Counted from the first letter of the stretch, positions 35,344 through 45,057 are shown. The stretch is DNA of 64,000 nt from CAZEAP01 sp964510315 (GCA_964510315.1 CAZEAP010000010.1:1-64000), one strand, 5' to 3'. Numbers and translations are program-made. The notes: generated from the letters alone by a model not told the origin.

Positions 35344-35781
35344 TCACTCAGACTGGACCTCGATCCTCCGGCCCTGTTCGGGCAGTTGCTTCTTCAGACG
35401 AACCGTCAGGACGCCGTTCTGCAGCACGGCGGTGACGTCCACGTCTTCATCCACTGCCGCCGGCAGGTCAATCTCCCGCCGGAAGTCTCCTTCGGGCCGT
35501 TCCTTTCTGTGACAGGTAAGGTCCTCGTACTGCTCCGGTTCAGCTCTGCCACGGATGGTAAGGGTCCGATTCAGCAGGCTTACGTCCAGCTCTTCCCTCG
35601 GCGGGCCGGGCACGTCGGCGCGCACGATCAGCTCCTCGGGACTTTCGTAGATGTCCACCGGCGGATACAGTCCCGGAACCAGCCTGCCGACGCCGGGCAC
35701 CTTGCGAACCGCCTCATCCAGGGTCTCCGCCATCTCCCCCATCTGCCTGCGCATCTGCCTCCACATGCTCTTCTGGTCCAT
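35344..35781 (-). CDS. Hsp20-family small heat shock protein
   Basis: A 145-residue alpha-crystallin-type chaperone. The helical N-terminus (1-45, rich in Met, Arg and Glu) is followed by the alpha-crystallin domain: PPVDIYESPEELIVRADVPG, LTIRGRAE, FRREIDLPAAVDEDVDV, then the dimerisation strand NGVLTVRLKK. The usual C-terminal I-x-I anchor is not clear; RRIEVQSE is closest. It prevents aggregation of unfolding proteins without ATP. GGAGG precedes ATG 35781. Nfu lies downstream on the same strand. Confidence 0.92.
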   Translation of the reverse strand: MDQKSMWRQMRRQMGEMAETLDEAVRKVPGVGRLVPGLYPPVDIYESPEELIVRADVPGPPREELDVSLLNRTLTIRGRAEPEQYEDLTCHRKERPEGDFRREIDLPAAVDEDVDVTAVLQNGVLTVRLKKQLPEQGRRIEVQSE

Positions 35782-35926
35782 CTGCCGAGCCTCCTTTACC
35801 CCAGAGTCTAACTCCGTTCATTATAAACGCAGATTGCCCGCGGGCCAAACCCGGAGACTCCCCTCTTGAGAATCCCTCCGACATAACGGACAATTCCTCC
35901 TTCTCGAACCTCCGGGGAATCTGGCT

Positions 35927-38644
35927 ATGGCGAAAACTCGCAGGGAGCAGCTCAACAGGCAGCGCCGCCCGGTCGCCCTGCGGGACGTTCTGGCCCTGCT
36001 CCTGCTGGTGCTGGTCTGCGCCCTGTTCTTCCGCAAAGCGGCGGCCCTGCGGGGAGTTTTCTTCCACTACGATCACGCTGTCCAGAACTTTCCCTACCGG
36101 GCTTTCTTCGCCGGAGCCTTCCGGGCGGGACGGTTCCCCCTGTGGACGTCCCGGATATTCTGCGGGTTCCCGCTGTTCGCCGAGAGCCAGTCCAACGTAC
36201 TTTACCCGCCCTTCCCGCTGCTTTTCGGGCTGCTGAAGCCCTGGGTAGCCTACAACTACTACCACGTGCTGCACTTCGGCCTCGCCGCTGCAGCCACTTA
36301 CGTGCTCGCACGCGCTTTGGGAATCGGGCGCGCCGGGGCTCTGCTGGCCGGCCTGTGTTACATGCTTTCCGGACCGGTTCTTTTCCACGCCCACCACACC
36401 AACATCGTTGTTGCTCTGGCGTGGCTGCCCCTGTTGTTGGCGCTTATCGAGCTGTCCTGGCGGCGGTCGAGGGGGTGGCTGATTGCCCTGGCGGCCGGGA
36501 CCGGGGCATTGGTGCTGGGGGCGCAGCCCCAGTACACCCTTTACTGCGCGCTGGCATGTGCCATCTACCTCGGGTGGCGGGCCGCCCTGGCGCACCTGAG
36601 CGACGAAAGACCTCTGCTGGTGCGCGGGTCGCTTCTCGGCGCGCTGATGGCCGCGGCGGTGGGCGGGCTGCTGGCCGCCGTGCAGGTGCTGCCTCTGGCG
36701 GAACTTGTAGGCCATTCGTCCCGCGCGGCCGCCTCCTACGCCGCACCCGTGCCCGGCGTTCCGGGCAACCTGATGACTCTGTTCCTGCCCCACTACTTCG
36801 GCTCGCCGGGGCTGGGCAGCTATTGGGCTCACGTCGAACCCGGCCTCTACAGTGAAGTAACGTTGTTCATGGGCGTTGGGGCCCTCACGTTGGCCGCGGT
36901 CGGCGGTGTGGCCGACCGCAGCCGGCGGACGCTTTTCCTGGTGGGATTGGGGCTTTTTGGGTTCCTCTTTGCACTCGGTTACCACACCCCGGTCTATACG
37001 ACGCTTGGCCGTCTGCCGCTTTTCCGCGCCTCGCGATTTCCGAGTCGCTTCGCCTTCCTGGCCGCTCTCAGCGTTGCGCTGCTGGCCGGCACGGGCCTGG
37101 AGAAGCTCTGCGCGGACGGGCGGCGTCCTCACGTCAGGAAGGCGGTGTTTGCCGCCGGGCTCGGCGTCTTCGGGCTTTCCGCCGTCTGCGTTATCGCAGC
37201 CCTCGCCATCAGCCTCCCGTTAATCGGACTTGCTCCCCGGGAACTGGGCGCGAAGTTGCCCCGTCTATCCCCGTTCCGACTGGCCCTGGTCTGGCGGCAT
37301 CTGCACCGGACTCTGCCGGCGGACATCGGCCGCCTTGGCATCGTGATCCTCGCCGGTGCCGGGCTCCTCTTCGTCTCTCTGAAGCGGATTGTGCCGGCGA
37401 AAATAGCGACGCTGCTGTGGTGCCTGCTCGTCGCGGGAGAGCTTGCGTGGGCGGGCAGGGAGTTCACGGCCGTAACCGATCCGGACATCTATCGCGCGCC
37501 CCCGCCGCTGGTGAAGAAGCTTCGTGAGCTGCCGCCTGGACGCATTTTCCGGCACCGCTACCACGACTCCAGCGCCTATCCACGCCGGGTGGGGACGCAC
37601 CCGTCGACGCCGGGGTGGGCCCTGGCGCCCAACGAGTACGCGCGCTCGCTGGACCTGCTGCCCGGCAACGCCAACATGATCTGGGGAATACCCTCGGTGG
37701 GCGGTTTCTCTCCGCTGCAGACCGAGGCCCTGAGGAGGTTTCTGGGAAGGCCGGACGACTCCGGAACCGTCCTGAGGGCCGACCCGTCCCCCGCTCTGCG
37801 CACGCTTGGGGCGCGCTACATACTGACGCCCCAGGAGGACCTGGCCGGACCCTACGAGCGCGTTGCGCAGGTGGGACCGATGCACCTTCTGAAAGACCCG
37901 GAGGCCCTGCCGCGGGCATGGATCGTCCACCGCACGGAACGCGTGCAGAACGACGAAGCCGCCCTGAGCAGGCTCCGCGACCCGGATTTCCCCCGCCGCA
38001 CCACCGCCCTGGTGCACGAAGCCGCCGCCGAGTTGCCCGCCGCACCGAATGAACCGACCCCGCCCGATGAGACGGCCCATATTGCGGAGGACACGGGCGA
38101 CGTCGTGATGATCCGGGTTCACCTGGCCGCGCCCGGCATGCTGGTCCTCGCCGACCAGCACTACCCCGGCTGGCGGGCGGAGGTGGACGGCGAACCGGCG
38201 GAACTCCGTCGGGTGAACTACCTGCTCCGCGGTGTACGGCTACCGGCCGGCCGGCACAAGGTCCGGTTCATCTACGAGCCGGCCTCCTTCCGGCTGGGCC
38301 TGCTGCTGACGGTCTGCGGCCTGGCGCTGCTGGCGGCCGGCGCGGCGGCGTGGCTGGTGTGGGGCAGGGCTCGGACGCCGCCTCGGCCGAAGCCGGCGCC
38401 TTCCTGGGCGCCGCCCTACGCGGCACGCTCGCGGCGCCTGCTCATCGTGGTGGCAGTCGTGCTCCTGGCTGCAGGCCCCCTCCTGAGGTGGGGGCTCTGG
38501 CGAAGGCTGCCCTCACAGCTTTCCCCTCTTGGCCGCGGCCGCTCAGAAGCCGCGCAGCAGCATCAGGAAGCGCACGGCGGGATGAAGGTTGTTCTCCATC
38601 AGGCGCCAGGGCGACTGAAGCCCGATCAGGGCGAAGAGCAGTGA
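35927..38644 (+). CDS. YfhO-like multi-spanning membrane protein
   Basis: A 905-residue integral membrane protein of the YfhO/GT-C-like type: about 12 hydrophobic segments in residues 20-500, then a large external domain (about 500-800), then two final hydrophobic segments near 780-850. Marks are FFHYDHAVQNFPYRAFFAGAF in the first loop, LYPPFPLLFG, and QHYPGWRAEVDGEPAELRRV in the C-terminal domain. YfhO proteins glycosylate teichoic-acid-type or surface polymers in Firmicutes. The final ~35 residues are hydrophilic and come from sequence antisense to the convergent membrane gene (38543-38644), so the end may be a recent read-through extension. Confidence 0.82.
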   Translation: MAKTRREQLNRQRRPVALRDVLALLLLVLVCALFFRKAAALRGVFFHYDHAVQNFPYRAFFAGAFRAGRFPLWTSRIFCGFPLFAESQSNVLYPPFPLLFGLLKPWVAYNYYHVLHFGLAAAATYVLARALGIGRAGALLAGLCYMLSGPVLFHAHHTNIVVALAWLPLLLALIELSWRRSRGWLIALAAGTGALVLGAQPQYTLYCALACAIYLGWRAALAHLSDERPLLVRGSLLGALMAAAVGGLLAAVQVLPLAELVGHSSRAAASYAAPVPGVPGNLMTLFLPHYFGSPGLGSYWAHVEPGLYSEVTLFMGVGALTLAAVGGVADRSRRTLFLVGLGLFGFLFALGYHTPVYTTLGRLPLFRASRFPSRFAFLAALSVALLAGTGLEKLCADGRRPHVRKAVFAAGLGVFGLSAVCVIAALAISLPLIGLAPRELGAKLPRLSPFRLALVWRHLHRTLPADIGRLGIVILAGAGLLFVSLKRIVPAKIATLLWCLLVAGELAWAGREFTAVTDPDIYRAPPPLVKKLRELPPGRIFRHRYHDSSAYPRRVGTHPSTPGWALAPNEYARSLDLLPGNANMIWGIPSVGGFSPLQTEALRRFLGRPDDSGTVLRADPSPALRTLGARYILTPQEDLAGPYERVAQVGPMHLLKDPEALPRAWIVHRTERVQNDEAALSRLRDPDFPRRTTALVHEAAAELPAAPNEPTPPDETAHIAEDTGDVVMIRVHLAAPGMLVLADQHYPGWRAEVDGEPAELRRVNYLLRGVRLPAGRHKVRFIYEPASFRLGLLLTVCGLALLAAGAAAWLVWGRARTPPRPKPAPSWAPPYAARSRRLLIVVAVVLLAAGPLLRWGLWRRLPSQLSPLGRGRSEAAQQHQEAHGGMKVVLHQAPGRLKPDQGEEQ

Positions 38645-39946
38645 GACAAGGCCCAGGACGTAGAAGATGGTCCGCACGCGGGGACTGCGCCTGAACCTGG
38701 CGAAGTAGGTCACCGCGTAGTAGGCCACCAGCGGCGTGAATCCGATATACCACCGGAACCCGAAGCACGCGCCGGCGAAGTTCGTGGGGGCGAAGAAAGA
38801 GTAGTAGACCACCAGAAACAGGATGCCGAAGAGGACCGTCAGGGCGGCGTAGGCGCGTCCGGCGCGGGGATCGGGACGGGCCATAAAGCGTCGGCGTCCC
38901 GCTCGGTCCGCCTCCCCTTTTCTCCCGTCGGCTATCTGCCGGGCAAGCCCGGCGGCGCCCACAAGCAGGATCGGGCTGACCACGAACAGCCCCCGCCCGC
39001 TGAACAGCGTTAGCAGCCAGTACTTGCAGCGCGATATGTCCCAGGCGTCGGGGCCGATGGGAGCCTTCCAGTAGGCGCCGGCGTAGTCCTTGGTGCCCCC
39101 GATCATCTGCACGGGCAGTATGCTGCCCCAAAGAGAGTACTGCACAACGCAGTGAACGGCCAGCGGGGGGATGCTGCCCAGGCCGAAGAGCACAAGCACC
39201 GGCAGGGACCGAAGGTAAAGCACGATATAGAGCCCAAACATGATGGCGAAGATGAAACCGTGGCCGATGTCCACCACGGTGGCCAGACCCATCAGGAAAC
39301 CTGCGGCGGCGGCCTTCGGCAGAGAAACCTTCGGCGATCCCTCCGCCATGCCCAGCAGGAAGAAGGAGATCAGGATAAGCGCGGCGGTGAAGGTGTGGTG
39401 ATTCATCGTCGTCGAATAGGTGAGGAACAGCGTCCCGCCGAGGGTCAGGACGGTTGCTATGTCGGCCTCGATGCCCTCCAGCAGATCGCCCGCTTTCCTG
39501 CGGAAGACGTAGAAGGAGGCCGCGCTCACACCCCCGATGACCAGCCAGGTGAGCAGAAACGTGGGAACCGCAGCGGCCCTCCCCTGGAAGCTGAATTCCG
39601 CGCCGATCCCCTCGAAGACCTCCAGAACGCCGGCCAGCAGAAGTGTGAGCACCGGCGGCTTGGAGGAGTAGAGATGCCCGTCGCGCCGGTTGTACACCAG
39701 GTCGTTCATGGCGTGGTAGACTTGACCGCCCCGCCGGTCCATCATGTGCGCATGCGGGCTGCCGTCCACGTGGAAGACCGCCCGGTTCACCAGGCTGTCC
39801 ACCGCCACGAAACGGGACAGATCGTTCTGGCCGAGGATGCCCCGGTGAGTGAACGCGAACAGGAACAACAGCACCAGGAGGGCGAACCGCAGTGAACGCG
39901 CCCGCTCATCCCTTCCCTCTCCCGGCCCTTTAAGGTTCAGCGACAT
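38543..39946 (-). CDS. Multi-spanning membrane protein, GT-C-like
   Basis: A 467-residue protein with about 10-11 hydrophobic segments and no recognised family. The first external loop carries an acidic/His motif (FVAVDSLVNRAVFHVDG) and MNDLVYNRRDGHLYSSKPPVLTLLLAGV, a pattern seen in GT-C/dolichyl-phosphate-mannosyltransferase-like proteins. Start ATG 39946 is two bases after the stop of the flippase-like gene, so it is coupled as the last gene of the glycan operon. The end overlaps the YfhO-like gene tail to tail by 102 bases. Polyprenyl-sugar transfer is inference from the context. Confidence 0.72.
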   Translation of the reverse strand: MSLNLKGPGEGRDERARSLRFALLVLLFLFAFTHRGILGQNDLSRFVAVDSLVNRAVFHVDGSPHAHMMDRRGGQVYHAMNDLVYNRRDGHLYSSKPPVLTLLLAGVLEVFEGIGAEFSFQGRAAAVPTFLLTWLVIGGVSAASFYVFRRKAGDLLEGIEADIATVLTLGGTLFLTYSTTMNHHTFTAALILISFFLLGMAEGSPKVSLPKAAAAGFLMGLATVVDIGHGFIFAIMFGLYIVLYLRSLPVLVLFGLGSIPPLAVHCVVQYSLWGSILPVQMIGGTKDYAGAYWKAPIGPDAWDISRCKYWLLTLFSGRGLFVVSPILLVGAAGLARQIADGRKGEADRAGRRRFMARPDPRAGRAYAALTVLFGILFLVVYYSFFAPTNFAGACFGFRWYIGFTPLVAYYAVTYFARFRRSPRVRTIFYVLGLVSLLFALIGLQSPWRLMENNLHPAVRFLMLLRGF

Positions 39947-39948
39947 GG

Positions 39949-40977
39949 TCAGCCTTCCCCCGTCGAAGTCTCCGGGCTCGCCCGGCCGCTCTGGGAGGGA
40001 CTCCCCATCGCGTACAGCAGGCCGCCCGCAAGCGAGTGAAGCCACAGGATAAGCCTGCCCAACAGGGCCGCAGCGGCCGCCCGTCCGGCCTCCACGCCAA
40101 CCCCCGCGAGGCACCACGTGAACGCACCCTCCCGCACGCCGAGCGCGCCCACCGAGATGGGCAGCATCTCCGGCAAGGTCTTCAGCGGAACGATACCCGC
40201 CGCTTCCAGCGGTGCTATCTGGCCGCGGACGGCATGGACGTACAGCAGCGTATTGACCACGATGAGGGCGTAGAAGGTTACGGAAAGTGCGCCTGCGGCA
40301 ACCAGGGCGCGTGGCTGGTTCGCAAACGCGTAGAAGCTCTCCACAATGCGGTAAACCCGACCCCAAACGTTGCTCTCCCGGCGCCCTTTCAGGAAAGGCT
40401 TGGCCCCGGCGCGCCACAGTGGGTAGAGCAGCGCGGGCAGTGCCAGTCCCGCCAGCGCCGCCGCAGCCAGCGGCCACCGGACCGCCTCCAGGCCGAGTCG
40501 CTGGAAAAGCCCACCGTAGAAACACGCCACGGCCGCCGTTAGCGCGAGAACGGACAGAACCCCCGTCCCTCGCTCGACGACCACGGAGGCCGCCGCATGA
40601 CCCACGGGAACCCCCGAGCGAACCATCTCTCGGACCTTCATCACGTCCCCCCCGGCGCTCGTAGGCAGAAAGTTGTTGAAAAAAGCTCCCACGTAGTAGG
40701 CCCGCAGAATTGTGCTCCAGGACGCCTCGGGCACGGCCGTGCGAACCAGAAGCAGAAGCTTCAGGGACGACAGGGCGATCCCGCAGAACACCGTGGCCGT
40801 CAGCAGGGCCAGGGGCCAGAGCCGCGCCGTCCGGAGAGCCCCGGCGACAGCCTCCAGCGGCACCAGGCGAAACAGCACATACAGAAGAACCGCCGCGGCC
40901 GCGACGCGCAGCCATCCCAGGAGGGCTCGCCGGGCCGACGGTCGCTGCTCCGCTGGTGCCATGTCACTCGTCGGCAT
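39949..40977 (-). CDS. LPG-synthase-TM/UPF0104 flippase-like membrane protein
   Basis: A 342-residue membrane protein of the lysylphosphatidylglycerol-synthase transmembrane (UPF0104/AglD-like) family. It has about eight hydrophobic segments and the family motif FFNNFLPTSAGGDVMKV in the first third, then MLPISVGALGVREGAF in the last third. The catalytic aminoacyl domain of MprF is absent, so it is the membrane half only, as in many proteins of glycan clusters. Start GTG or ATG 40977 (internal Met at 40962 is possible). It lies between a phosphodiesterase-like gene and a GT-C-like gene; a lipid-flipping role is inference. Confidence 0.85.
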   Translation of the reverse strand: MPTSDMAPAEQRPSARRALLGWLRVAAAAVLLYVLFRLVPLEAVAGALRTARLWPLALLTATVFCGIALSSLKLLLLVRTAVPEASWSTILRAYYVGAFFNNFLPTSAGGDVMKVREMVRSGVPVGHAAASVVVERGTGVLSVLALTAAVACFYGGLFQRLGLEAVRWPLAAAALAGLALPALLYPLWRAGAKPFLKGRRESNVWGRVYRIVESFYAFANQPRALVAAGALSVTFYALIVVNTLLYVHAVRGQIAPLEAAGIVPLKTLPEMLPISVGALGVREGAFTWCLAGVGVEAGRAAAAALLGRLILWLHSLAGGLLYAMGSPSQSGRASPETSTGEG

Positions 40978-40999
40978 GCTCCCTCTCCGCGGGGTCGTC

Positions 41000-42583
41000 C
41001 TACATGTAGCCGAGATGCTGGAGCCGCTTCTTCACGTCGTCTCCCGGCAGGCGCTCCTTGGCGGTCTCGCCGATCTCTACCTCGTAACGGTGCGGCTTCT
41101 TTTTCCTATGGCTTTCCGCCAGCAGTTCGGCGGACGGCGTACCGTCGATGCCTTCGGGGGGCGGACATCCGGCCGCGCACAGCAGCGTCGGCGTCATGTC
41201 CAGCAGCCGCGCCATGGGTCTCCGCCCCTTCAGGAAAGCCGGCCCGCGGGCGATGCAGACGCCGGTCGTCCGATGGCGCCCTCGGGCTTTGCCGGTTCGC
41301 CATACGGCATCGGGATGGTCCGCCGGGCTCACCAGGTAAGCGTCGTCGCGAACGTCGAAGATCAGGTCCGGCGCACGCTCCGTATGCCGCCCGGGAAAGG
41401 CATCGTCGCGCGCCATGACACGGGTGAAAACAGGGGTACCGTCCAGCGGATCGCGCGCGGCGCGGAGCGCTTCAGCCACCTCCTCCCGCACGTCCGCATA
41501 CCGATCCGGCGGAACGATGCCCTCCGGCTCCCTGCCGGCCAGATTGACACGGATGGTCTGGGGCGGGCCGTTGTCCAGGAACGCCCGCGTGCGGGACCAG
41601 TCGATGGGCGTCTGCCAGACGGGGAAGTGCTCCTTCAGCCACTGCCACAGGGGACTCGGGATAAGGTCCAGCATCCGCTCGATTCCCAGCCGGTTCAGCA
41701 GGCGGAGCATAGTTCGTGGCTTGAGAAATGCCCCGATGCCGCCGCGGCCGTCTCCCCCGCCCTCGTCCGTAGTCAGCGACAGGTTTGGAGCGTAGGGTCC
41801 CGGCTCGCCGGACTCCCCGTAGTCGAGGAATCCCAGGTCGCAGAGGAGGCGGTTGAGGTTAAGTATTCGGTCGGCGCCGGTGAAACCGTGATCCGAGATG
41901 ATCGCCACGTTTGTTGCATTGGCGCGGGCCACTATCTCGCCCACCGCGGCGTCCACCTCTTGGAACAGCCGCCTCAGGAACGACCTGTCCTCCCAGTGAT
42001 CGTGCTGGGCCCAATCGGTCGCGCTGAAAACGACCATGGCGAGGTTCCAGGGCTGCCGCTCCAGCAAATAGAGGAAGGCGTCCCTCCGCCGCCGCACCGC
42101 CTGGAGCTTGGCGCGCTTCGATGAAGCATGAGCCGTTGAGTAGGCGAACCGGTCTTCCAACTTCCGGGCCAGCCCCTCGGGGCGCGAATACTCGGAGTCG
42201 GGAGGGCTCAAAAAGCCCGCCACCAGTGCCCCATCGATTGGCCGCGGAGGGTAGGTCACCGGCACGTTGACCACCACCGACGCCCCTCCGGCCGCGCCCA
42301 CGTAATCCCACAGCCGGGGCGCGTCGATGTCCCCGCTGTTGACAATCCTTCGCGAGTAGCCTTCCGGCACGCTCAGGTCGAACACCCCTATATTTCCGGG
42401 GTTCATCCCGGTGCTCATAACCGGCCAGGCGGGGCAGCTCAACGGGGGCAGCGTCGAGCGCAATGGCCCGAAGCACCCCTCCTCGGCCAGCCGCCCCAGC
42501 ACGGGCAGTCGACCCGCCTCAAGTGCCGCCGAGACGTATTCCCAGTCCGCGCCGTCGATCCCTATGACAAGAAGACTGTCCAT
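41000..42583 (-). CDS. Alkaline-phosphatase-superfamily phosphodiesterase/phosphotransferase
   Basis: A 527-residue member of the type I phosphodiesterase/nucleotide pyrophosphatase group. The start LLVIGIDGADW supplies the first metal Asp. The nucleophile region is LPPLSCPAWPVMSTG with Ser or Thr in the usual loop. ATDWAQHDHW and IISDHGF carry the remaining metal-binding Asp and His residues, and a late DLIFDV...GRHRTTGV region follows. All catalytic metal sites appear conserved. Proteins of this kind near glycosyltransferases often modify or cleave phospholipid- or phosphoglycan-type substrates. No signal peptide is seen. It starts 31 bases after the GT4 gene in the same operon. Confidence 0.87.
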   Translation of the reverse strand: MDSLLVIGIDGADWEYVSAALEAGRLPVLGRLAEEGCFGPLRSTLPPLSCPAWPVMSTGMNPGNIGVFDLSVPEGYSRRIVNSGDIDAPRLWDYVGAAGGASVVVNVPVTYPPRPIDGALVAGFLSPPDSEYSRPEGLARKLEDRFAYSTAHASSKRAKLQAVRRRRDAFLYLLERQPWNLAMVVFSATDWAQHDHWEDRSFLRRLFQEVDAAVGEIVARANATNVAIISDHGFTGADRILNLNRLLCDLGFLDYGESGEPGPYAPNLSLTTDEGGGDGRGGIGAFLKPRTMLRLLNRLGIERMLDLIPSPLWQWLKEHFPVWQTPIDWSRTRAFLDNGPPQTIRVNLAGREPEGIVPPDRYADVREEVAEALRAARDPLDGTPVFTRVMARDDAFPGRHTERAPDLIFDVRDDAYLVSPADHPDAVWRTGKARGRHRTTGVCIARGPAFLKGRRPMARLLDMTPTLLCAAGCPPPEGIDGTPSAELLAESHRKKKPHRYEVEIGETAKERLPGDDVKKRLQHLGYM

Positions 42584-42614
42584 TTACCCCCGCCCTCGGT
42601 GGTGGCTTTGACTT

Positions 42615-43796
42615 TCAACCCACAGCTCGGGCCTCAGAAATGACCTCCCGGAAGATCGAGACGTACCGGTCGGCGATCTTCTCCGGCGCGTAACGGCGTA
42701 CCTCTGCCCCGTTCCTTCTCCCCATCCTCTGCCGCAGGGAGGCGTCGCCGGCCAGCCGCCGAACGGCCCCCGCCAGGACCTCGGGGGCGTTGGAGTCCGT
42801 CAGCAGCGCGTTGACCTCGTGCTCCAGCAGATCCGTCTGCCCCCCGTGGGAAGCGGCCACTATGGGGAGCCCCGTCCACATGGCTTCCTGAAGGACTATC
42901 CCGAATCCCTCGTGGTGCGAGGACAGGACGTAAACATCGGCGGCCTGAAGATACTCGTACTTCTCCCTCTCGGGGACGTAGCCGGCGAACCTGACCCGTG
43001 CGTCGACGTTCTCACGCCGGGCCAGCGACTCCAGTCGCTCCCGCAACGGCCCCCGGCCGATCAGTATCAGCCGGAATCCCTCCGGCAGGCTGGTCAGGGA
43101 CCGAATAAGCCGGTCGTAGCCCTTGCGTTCGATGAGGCGTCCGACCGAAACGAGGTAGAATCCCTCATCGTCCAGCTCCAGGCCCTCCCGCAACTCCCCG
43201 CGTTCCGCCCGCCACGCCGACGGCGGCGGCTCGAACGGCAGCGGCACGGTGCTAAGTCGGGAGCGGAGGTCTTCGCCGTAGTAGTTCAGGACGTTGCCGG
43301 CCGTATCGCTTGACTGCGCCACAATCCGCGAGGCCCGGGCCAGAACCACCCGCACGGGCAGTCGGGTCGGCCAGAATGCGTGCGGGGAGAGACGCCGAGT
43401 CGGGTCGTAAACGTCCGCCCCGTGGACGGAAAGCACGTTGGGAATACGCCCTATCATCGCGAGGGCCGCACCCAGGGGACCCGAAGGCAGGGCGAAGTGG
43501 GTATTGATGACGTCGTAGCCTCGCCGCGCGCAGAGTCGGAGCCCCGGCTCCAGGGCGTTCACCGGAAAGGACAGCATCGAAGTCACCGAAGCGGTCGCGA
43601 GGGTCTTCCGCCCCGATACCGGAACCCGAAAGACGTTCACGCCGTCCACGATTTCGCGCCGCCTCAGACCGTTGAAATGAGAGGTCAAGTAATCAACGCG
43701 ATGGCGGCGAGCCCACTGACGGGCCAGGCAGAGAGCGGCCACTCCCCCACCTCCGCCGAGGGGAGGCAGTTCGTAGTTGGCAACCAGGATTCTCAT
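42615..43796 (-). CDS. GT4-family glycosyltransferase
   Basis: A 393-residue GT-B retaining glycosyltransferase. The N-terminal domain begins MRILVANYELPPLGGGGGV with the glycine loop and contains VLSVHGADVY. The C-terminal donor domain has YLVSVGRLIERKGYDRLI and the E-x7-E motif in HEGFGIVLQEAM. It would transfer a sugar from a nucleotide donor on the cytoplasmic face. Start ATG 43796 lies one base after the GT2 stop, so translation is probably coupled. Donor and acceptor are not determinable. Confidence 0.93.
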   Translation of the reverse strand: MRILVANYELPPLGGGGGVAALCLARQWARRHRVDYLTSHFNGLRRREIVDGVNVFRVPVSGRKTLATASVTSMLSFPVNALEPGLRLCARRGYDVINTHFALPSGPLGAALAMIGRIPNVLSVHGADVYDPTRRLSPHAFWPTRLPVRVVLARASRIVAQSSDTAGNVLNYYGEDLRSRLSTVPLPFEPPPSAWRAERGELREGLELDDEGFYLVSVGRLIERKGYDRLIRSLTSLPEGFRLILIGRGPLRERLESLARRENVDARVRFAGYVPEREKYEYLQAADVYVLSSHHEGFGIVLQEAMWTGLPIVAASHGGQTDLLEHEVNALLTDSNAPEVLAGAVRRLAGDASLRQRMGRRNGAEVRRYAPEKIADRYVSIFREVISEARAVG

Positions 43797-43797
43797 A

Positions 43798-44868
43798 TCA
43801 GCTTGCAGGGGTACGATCCCCGGGCCTTTCGGCCGGTGCGGCCTCCAACTCGTTCTTCACCGTCTGCCGCAGGGCGCTCGTCTCGCCGTTGTGGACGGCT
43901 CGCACCGCGTAGGTCTTCCGATCCTGGGACTCGTGGTAGGTCCGCGTCAATACCTCCATGATCAGGCCCATCAGCAGCACCTGGATGCTGATGATCAGCA
44001 GCGTTACGCTCAGATACAGCAGCGGGTTACCCGTCATGTCCCACCCGTAGCCGAACTTCTGGATCAGCACCACCGCCAGGACCGTGAAGGCCGAAAGCAG
44101 CGCAGCCAGCCCGATCTTGCCGAAAAAGTAGAGGGGCTTTGTCAGGTACTCCATCATGAATTTCACGGTCAGCAGGTCCAGCAGAACGCGGAAGGTGCGG
44201 CCGAGCCCGTACTTGCTCCGCCCCGCCCGACGCGGCCGGTGGTTGACCACCATCTCGGTGACCCTCCCACCCACCCAGTGGACAAGCGCGGGGATGAAGC
44301 GATGCATCTCCCCGTAGAGCCGCACGTCCTCCAGCACTTCGCGTCGGTATGCCTTCAGAGAACAGCCGTAGTCGTGGAGGTGCACGCCGGTGATGACGCT
44401 GATCAGCCAGTTCGCCGCCCGGCTAGGGATGCGGCGCAGCAGGCCGTCCTTGCGCTGTTTGCGCCAGCCGCTGACAACGTCATAGCCCGGCTCCTCCGAC
44501 AGCTTCGCCACCAGCGCCGGGATGTCCCGTGGGTCGTTCTGAAGGTCGCCGTCCATCGGCACGACGACGTCGGCACGCGCCCTGTCGAAGCCGGCCTCCA
44601 GGGCCGCGGCCTGGCCGAAGTTCCGCCGTAGTTCCACCACGCTGACGCGCGGGTCGTCCTCGGCGGTCCTGAGGAGTTCCGAAAGGGTGTCGTCGGTGCT
44701 GCCGTCGTCCACGAAGATTGTCTCATATCGCAGGTCCGTTGCGGCCATTGCCTCCGAGATGTCCCGGAGGCAGGGCGCAACGTTCTGCTCCTCGTTGTAG
44801 ACCGGCACCACGATGGATACGTCGATATCCCGTGTCGCCGGCCGTTCTTTGCCCCGCAGAGCCGCCAT
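43798..44868 (-). CDS. GT2 polyprenyl-phosphate glycosyltransferase (DPM1/GtrB-like)
   Basis: A protein of about 356 residues. The GT-A domain (about 15-240) begins DVSIVVPVYNEEQN, with FVDDGSTDDTL and the DxD-type PMDGDLQNDP. Two C-terminal transmembrane segments follow (about 250-325). This layout is that of GtrB/ArnC/dolichyl-phosphate mannose synthase, which load a sugar onto undecaprenyl or dolichyl phosphate. The product could feed the GT-C-like proteins of this operon and the YfhO-like protein. ATG 44868 is chosen; GTG 44877 is an alternative. First gene of the minus-strand glycan operon 44868 to 38543. Confidence 0.92.
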   Translation of the reverse strand: MAALRGKERPATRDIDVSIVVPVYNEEQNVAPCLRDISEAMAATDLRYETIFVDDGSTDDTLSELLRTAEDDPRVSVVELRRNFGQAAALEAGFDRARADVVVPMDGDLQNDPRDIPALVAKLSEEPGYDVVSGWRKQRKDGLLRRIPSRAANWLISVITGVHLHDYGCSLKAYRREVLEDVRLYGEMHRFIPALVHWVGGRVTEMVVNHRPRRAGRSKYGLGRTFRVLLDLLTVKFMMEYLTKPLYFFGKIGLAALLSAFTVLAVVLIQKFGYGWDMTGNPLLYLSVTLLIISIQVLLMGLIMEVLTRTYHESQDRKTYAVRAVHNGETSALRQTVKNELEAAPAERPGDRTPAS

Positions 44869-45057
44869 GCCGCCCACCAGAGGGAAGGAGTCGTGCGGAT
44901 TCGAGCAATCCGGCTGCCACGCTAATCCATTCCAGAAGGTCTATACAAGCAAAAGCGGTGCCGGTTCATTGTGCGAGTCCTCAGAGGCCGATCGCAAGGC
45001 CCGCAGACACTCCCCACAGGCCCGCTGATGGGTGATCCGGAGAGCCCGCTCCTTGCC

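Noticed and set aside
33552..35435. Plus-strand frames opposite the GH36-like gene
   Set aside because: Antisense composition only, spanning a clear terminator at 34966-35000.
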